Of a stretch of DNA of 9,975 bases, positions 7,101 to 9,975 are shown piece after piece. Under the pieces are notes generated by a model. The model had not been told where the DNA came from. It saw only the letters and a program-made list of their open reading frames with translations, and ran no database searches. Position 1 is the stretch's first letter. The number at the start of each line of letters is the position of its first letter. The DNA is taken from the NCBI GenBank assembly GCA_013298375.1, contig JAAFHM010000151.1, positions 1 through 9,975 on the forward strand, written 5' to 3'. The translations under genes and the position numbers were made by a program. This DNA comes from Ignavibacteria bacterium (GTDB lineage: Bacteria; Bacteroidota; Ignavibacteria; Kapaibacteriales; UBA4661).

Positions 7101-9975
7101 CGAGGTATCAACGCCAAAGCGGATAAATGCTATGGGGTTGTCGAAGCGTGAAGTCGGCACTTGCAATCCTGCATTGGTCTTGCCATGCAGAAAGAACTTC
7201 ATTTTTTTATAGAAAAAGGCATCGAAAGGGCGGAAAAAGCGCGATACCGAGCGCTCCTGCCCGCCAGCAAGTTCATTCACACTGACCAAAAGCGATTGCT
7301 CATTTTTCGGCAACGTTGGGTTGAGGAAGTTATTGCGGTCGATTGGACGTTGAACACCCGGAGGGAGCTGATAATTAAAGGGCGGTCCGGAGTTTTCTTC
7401 TATCCCGACAAAGCCCACATTGAGCGTGGTCGAATCTAAGCGCCCATTGACAGAAACTGGCTGCCGCACCCACTGGGAGCCGACAAAACGCCAATCTGCT
7501 ATCTGCCCTTTGAAGGTGCCGCCCGTCCAGAGAACACGGACATACTGAATATTCGTAAAAAGCGCATTGCCAACGGTCGTGCGAGCGCCACGCAAGGGAA
7601 TACGGTAGGTGACAAAGTTGCCGCCCGTTCGATTGACAAACTGCGGATTGCTGGGATCAGCTTTGAGATTGACTTCGTAACGGAAGTAGGCATCGGCTTG
7701 AGAAAGCGTCTGCCCGTTGTTGGTGTTCAAAATTTCCGTGTCGGGGAATTGAGAGTCAATAAAAACGCTGTTTCCTTCCACGCCGTTAAATCGCACAAAA
7801 TCGCTGTCTTTTTGAGTGATATTGGCTTCAAAGGTGGAAAAGCGCTGTGCGTCGTAGGCGTAATTATCCCGTGCCGGGTCTGCTTCTCTGCGAACATCTT
7901 CAGAATAAGGGCTGTACCCCGTCGCTGGATTGAGACGGTATTTAGTTCTGATTTTTGGCGGAACACTTGTTGTATCTCCCTTTTCTTGAGCGTTGTTCAG
8001 ACCGTCTAAACCAACATCTTCGCCCGCTTCGCCGTCAACAATCCGCCCGTTGGGTGTTTCTTTTCCGGGTAAAATACCGTCTTCAGTGTCCAACTCACCA
8101 TTCGGGATAACGTCTTCACTAATCTGCCCAACGTCAATATACATTTTCGTTGCCTTATCCTCGTCGAGGCGACGCACAACAATTTCGATAAAATCCATAT
8201 TCTCATTATCGAAATTGAGATTAAATGCCGAGAGTGTTCGCATGAAACCGCCCCAGATGCGGGGCGTATTTTCTGGTCGGCGGCTGAACACGTTGAGGCT
8301 ATCCCGATTGTAGCCTGCTGCACCGCCGAGTGTGTTACCGGGCGCTGTGTAGGTAATTTTGTCAAGAAACTTCGGATTGGTATTGTAAATGCCGCGCTCA
8401 TGCGGATTAAACTCCACTTCCAGCGCACTCATGGTTTGATTCGATCCCAAACCAACCGCTACGGCGCGATTTGGATAGACATCGGATGTTTTAATACGCA
8501 ATTCGTTGAATTTGTACCACCGTACTGTCCCGCGATAATTCTGGACTCCTCGAAGAATACTGTCTTTTTTAATAGAGGTGCCTGGGGGGTATAATGTTAA
8601 TAATGAGCCAATACCATTTGTGTCCGGCGGCGAGGCGTAACGCCACTGCGCGGGCTGCACACCGAGTGCATAAACGCGCTGTGTTGCCTCGAAATCATCA
8701 ATATAGACTGCGGCTTTGCCACCGTCGGAAGCGACTTCCGAAATGCGAGTATTGGGGTCTGAAAGCGACCATGCGACTTCGCCCTTCGCGGTGAAGGTGG
8801 ATGCGGCTTTGGTATCGTAGAAAGGCAGCCAATCCAGTGCTTTGGTGAGCCAATCGGCATTGAGTGTAGCCTGTCCGTCAACGCCAATCATCGTGTTACT
8901 GAGCGGCTCTTCGGTGAGGCGAATGCGGGCGGAAGGATTGTCTTGGGTATAATTCACTGCCGTCATTCCAATATCCAAGCGAAAATCGCGGGTGCGGAGG
9001 AATGATTTGGTGTCAATGTCAATCCGCGCACCAACCATAGAGCGGGTTGCAAGGTTAAAGGCATCGTTTTGTTCGTATTCTATTTCGAGATTGGCATTAG
9101 GCAGAACCGCTTGTGGGTTCAGAATTTCCACCTGCCCTGTGAAATATTCCACGCGGTAATCTTGAAATTCCACCAGCAGGCTTCCGTTCAACTTCACTTT
9201 CACGCCGCCGGGCGAAAGATTGAAGGCATTCGGCAGCGTGATGCGGTTGCTTGCCTGTCCCGACACTTCGCCCGAAATACTAAAACGGTCGCGCCCTGCA
9301 TCTAAGCGGGCGGCATCGCGGGTAGTGTCGTAAATAGCCGAGAACGTGAGCGGTGCGGCGGCTTCCACCGGAAGATTTTGGTCTTTGAAATAGCTTTGAA
9401 TACCAGCGCGGAATGGCTCTAAACTTGGGAAGGTAATTTCGCCTTTTGCAGCATCGAAAATATAGCCCAGATGAATGTCAAATACGCCGTCCGGCTCGCC
9501 ACTACTGACGTTGGTGTTATTGACCCTATCAACGCCGAGAACAGTCACAACCTTTTTCGACCCCGAAGGTCCGACGGGGATAACATCGGCAATAAGGTTT
9601 GTTTTCGGGTCGGAATATTCAATATTGATGCGCGTATCTTTGGGGTCGCGGCTGACATTGGTCGCGCCGATAAAATAGACATTTTGGCGCTGTCTTGCCC
9701 AAATCTTCTTGAAGGCGGGTTGCATATTGGGACGATACACCAGTTGCAAAACAACCTTTGATGTGGTGTCCTGCGCATCCAACGTACCAGAGAGCGTTCC
9801 ATAGACAAGATCGTCTGCGTCGGACTGCGTAGCGCCCTGCAAGCGGTATGCAATGCCGTAAGTACGGTCGCGGCGGAGATTCTGAATACGCAGCGTTCCG
9901 AGCGTTTTGTCAATCGTATAGCGGTCTTCGGGGAGTTTATTGAAATTCCCCGCTTCGACTTCGCCGGGGTTAATC
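4137..9975 (-). CDS. sprA: SprA/Sov family T9SS outer-membrane translocon (5' end outside window)
   Basis: SprA forms the very large outer-membrane channel through which the type IX secretion system exports folded cargo with C-terminal sorting signals. The frame is uninterrupted from the right edge to the TAG at 4137-4139, giving 1945 visible residues. Family members are usually about 2300-2500, so several hundred N-terminal residues and the signal peptide are missing. Recognisable parts, in protein order, are DGVFDIHLGYIF and GEITFPSLEPF (about 9420-9500), the SprA hallmark AVYIDDFEATQRV followed by QWRYASPP (about 8620-8716), and an acidic SEDVIPNGELDTEDG...EDVGLDGLNN stretch (about 7980-8125). 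After these come long alternating beta-strand sequence and a C-terminal FGVDLRLNLSGGRNF ending in Phe, like an outer-membrane beta-barrel signal. I see no cysteine in the visible protein. A TTG at 9842 is not the start, because homologous-looking sequence (for example YTIDKTLGTLRIQNL) continues upstream. The assignment is strong; cargo is unknown. Confidence 0.93.
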   Translation of the reverse strand, partial: INPGEVEAGNFNKLPEDRYTIDKTLGTLRIQNLRRDRTYGIAYRLQGATQSDADDLVYGTLSGTLDAQDTTSKVVLQLVYRPNMQPAFKKIWARQRQNVYFIGATNVSRDPKDTRINIEYSDPKTNLIADVIPVGPSGSKKVVTVLGVDRVNNTNVSSGEPDGVFDIHLGYIFDAAKGEITFPSLEPFRAGIQSYFKDQNLPVEAAAPLTFSAIYDTTRDAARLDAGRDRFSISGEVSGQASNRITLPNAFNLSPGGVKVKLNGSLLVEFQDYRVEYFTGQVEILNPQAVLPNANLEIEYEQNDAFNLATRSMVGARIDIDTKSFLRTRDFRLDIGMTAVNYTQDNPSARIRLTEEPLSNTMIGVDGQATLNADWLTKALDWLPFYDTKAASTFTAKGEVAWSLSDPNTRISEVASDGGKAAVYIDDFEATQRVYALGVQPAQWRYASPPDTNGIGSLLTLYPPGTSIKKDSILRGVQNYRGTVRWYKFNELRIKTSDVYPNRAVAVGLGSNQTMSALEVEFNPHERGIYNTNPKFLDKITYTAPGNTLGGAAGYNRDSLNVFSRRPENTPRIWGGFMRTLSAFNLNFDNENMDFIEIVVRRLDEDKATKMYIDVGQISEDVIPNGELDTEDGILPGKETPNGRIVDGEAGEDVGLDGLNNAQEKGDTTSVPPKIRTKYRLNPATGYSPYSEDVRREADPARDNYAYDAQRFSTFEANITQKDSDFVRFNGVEGNSVFIDSQFPDTEILNTNNGQTLSQADAYFRYEVNLKADPSNPQFVNRTGGNFVTYRIPLRGARTTVGNALFTNIQYVRVLWTGGTFKGQIADWRFVGSQWVRQPVSVNGRLDSTTLNVGFVGIEENSGPPFNYQLPPGVQRPIDRNNFLNPTLPKNEQSLLVSVNELAGGQERSVSRFFRPFDAFFYKKMKFFLHGKTNAGLQVPTSRFDNPIAFIRFGVDTSNYYEYNVPLGPDWQEVEIDLSALTKEKPIAQLNATAANLTIVPAGGLGEYRIKGSPTLTRIQFVNFGIRNPQSVQTITTDMWVNELRLVEPDKAQQLDQQMAAVGTATAKIADLGTVTATFNYQTPYFTRLEERFGNRNERTSIAVTGLFGFERFFPEDWAGTSLPVSFTYNQSTDKPRFLAQNDVSVDSAARNEGLRRDPSNAESIARSIRERQQTILEDFQIAVAGARLNIPSYFFLIRDFLNRITVDYNYVRRTERSPVVALKSFEGWRFRAAYSHNFQPFPIKPFGWTEEIPALSWLSSWTIFPFPNTLATGLEISNSFQQEKSAVLSNANIPNVLNFEVSRQLQTSWKMSENGLLNPTLDYSVNTVGSLVPLWVQDGRGTTPVLSARETWSNISSLFGGKELLNLGTDTRHAQNFRLTLRPKLPDIMGGSKFFTITGSFATQYAWERLVRPKPADAPDDVNKAVGYQNVINATFAVRMKDLGNTLFPGLSAPPGASQGGFPLPSEQPQLLTTSANVDISAAIFRTVKSVFFDWEQFNITFAQQNNAINPGVQGGTGFLNVGPSLAYQLGLVEEPSRNLQGIDLPNQRAQGMDLPDIFKKNTTLEIRTQRDIIPGLQVELSWLSKVEFNRNQIFNETVFKVRDGTPSGLRDSTGFGRNNVVVLETFGRSFFAFVNPFDPLQAVKSQYEEASKSIPAKDSALRQRLLRDALNDAFMEGLEVNPFHRNRSIAMTTTATAIYRDVIRLLPNLNFAIRWNGLENLPFLKGVLRSGSLESKYQGRYTATKRLEAGIETIDQQAVTSSFEPLIGITAQFDDKFVDGIMSGNLRWGNKSSFGIAQAQQGTVQSEVANDFTMQVTYTRRGFELPKIGGLGLLKLIGIDFEFTNDMEFSLQATYRNSARTSINVLPTSQGVNDPTKNAPRRIDGTTSVLFEPSVRYTISKQVTARLFFRYEANLTEGAQSPGSSTTQFGVDLRLNLSGGRNF
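5305..5364 (-). repeat. 30-base tandem duplication inside sprA
   Basis: Two adjacent 30-base units encode LQGIDLPNQR and AQGMDLPDIF, sharing QG(I/M)DLP. The DNA copies beginning GGCAG at 5305 and 5335 agree for most of the first 18 bases. The unit is ten codons, so the reading frame is kept. The two copies have drifted apart, so this is an old, small in-frame duplication in a presumed loop of the barrel region. Confidence 0.5.

Noticed and set aside
8610..8640. Another copy of the TCCGGCGGC repeat inside sprA
   Set aside because: Only the short TCCGGCGGC string matches, and it encodes part of the conserved SprA sequence (PPDTNG). It is most likely a chance match.
9840..9842. TTG as the sprA start codon
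   Set aside because: The frame is open to the window edge with SprA-like sequence before this codon, and the protein would be far shorter than the family.

Overview
The window carries four protein genes and no RNA gene, IS element or CRISPR array. The likely source is a bacterium of the Fibrobacterota-Chlorobiota-Bacteroidota (FCB) group with mid-range GC. The main clue is a very long SprA-family open frame, because SprA is the outer-membrane channel of the type IX secretion system (T9SS) and is known essentially from that group. Upstream of the three start codons that fall in or near the window I see no convincing Shine-Dalgarno sequence, which also fits the group. A Chlorobiota/Kapabacteria/Ignavibacteria-like member seems more likely to me than a classical low-GC flavobacterium, but this placement is inference.

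Layout: ligA (NAD-dependent DNA ligase) reads rightwards at 51-2093, and its frame is open to the left window edge. It converges on three leftward genes. Read in their own direction these are sprA (from beyond the right edge to 4137; 1945 codons visible, N-terminus missing), a mannose-1-phosphate guanylyltransferase gene (3992 to 2859), and a small four-helix membrane protein resembling the DUF2127 family (2671 to 2198). The leftward genes are separated by 144 and 187 bases, so a tight operon is not evident. LigA is housekeeping. The guanylyltransferase supplies GDP-mannose for surface polysaccharide or glycoprotein synthesis. SprA exports cell-surface proteins. A functional link between the last two (surface glycans and T9SS cargo anchoring) is possible but not shown.

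The most unusual content is in the three intergenic gaps. Each gap holds a GC-rich, partly palindromic sequence built from related arms (core CCGTC[C/G]GGCGG, or TCCGGCGG plus flanks). The copy at 2731-2837 sits inside a 107-base two-part inverted repeat that fills much of the guanylyltransferase-DUF2127 gap. The sprA-guanylyltransferase gap also has six perfect tandem copies of a 7-base unit about 19 bases upstream of the guanylyltransferase start codon. These look like dispersed repeat or structured-RNA elements. I do not see a defence system, toxin-antitoxin pair or other multi-gene accessory system here. No stretch longer than 300 bases lacks a gene.
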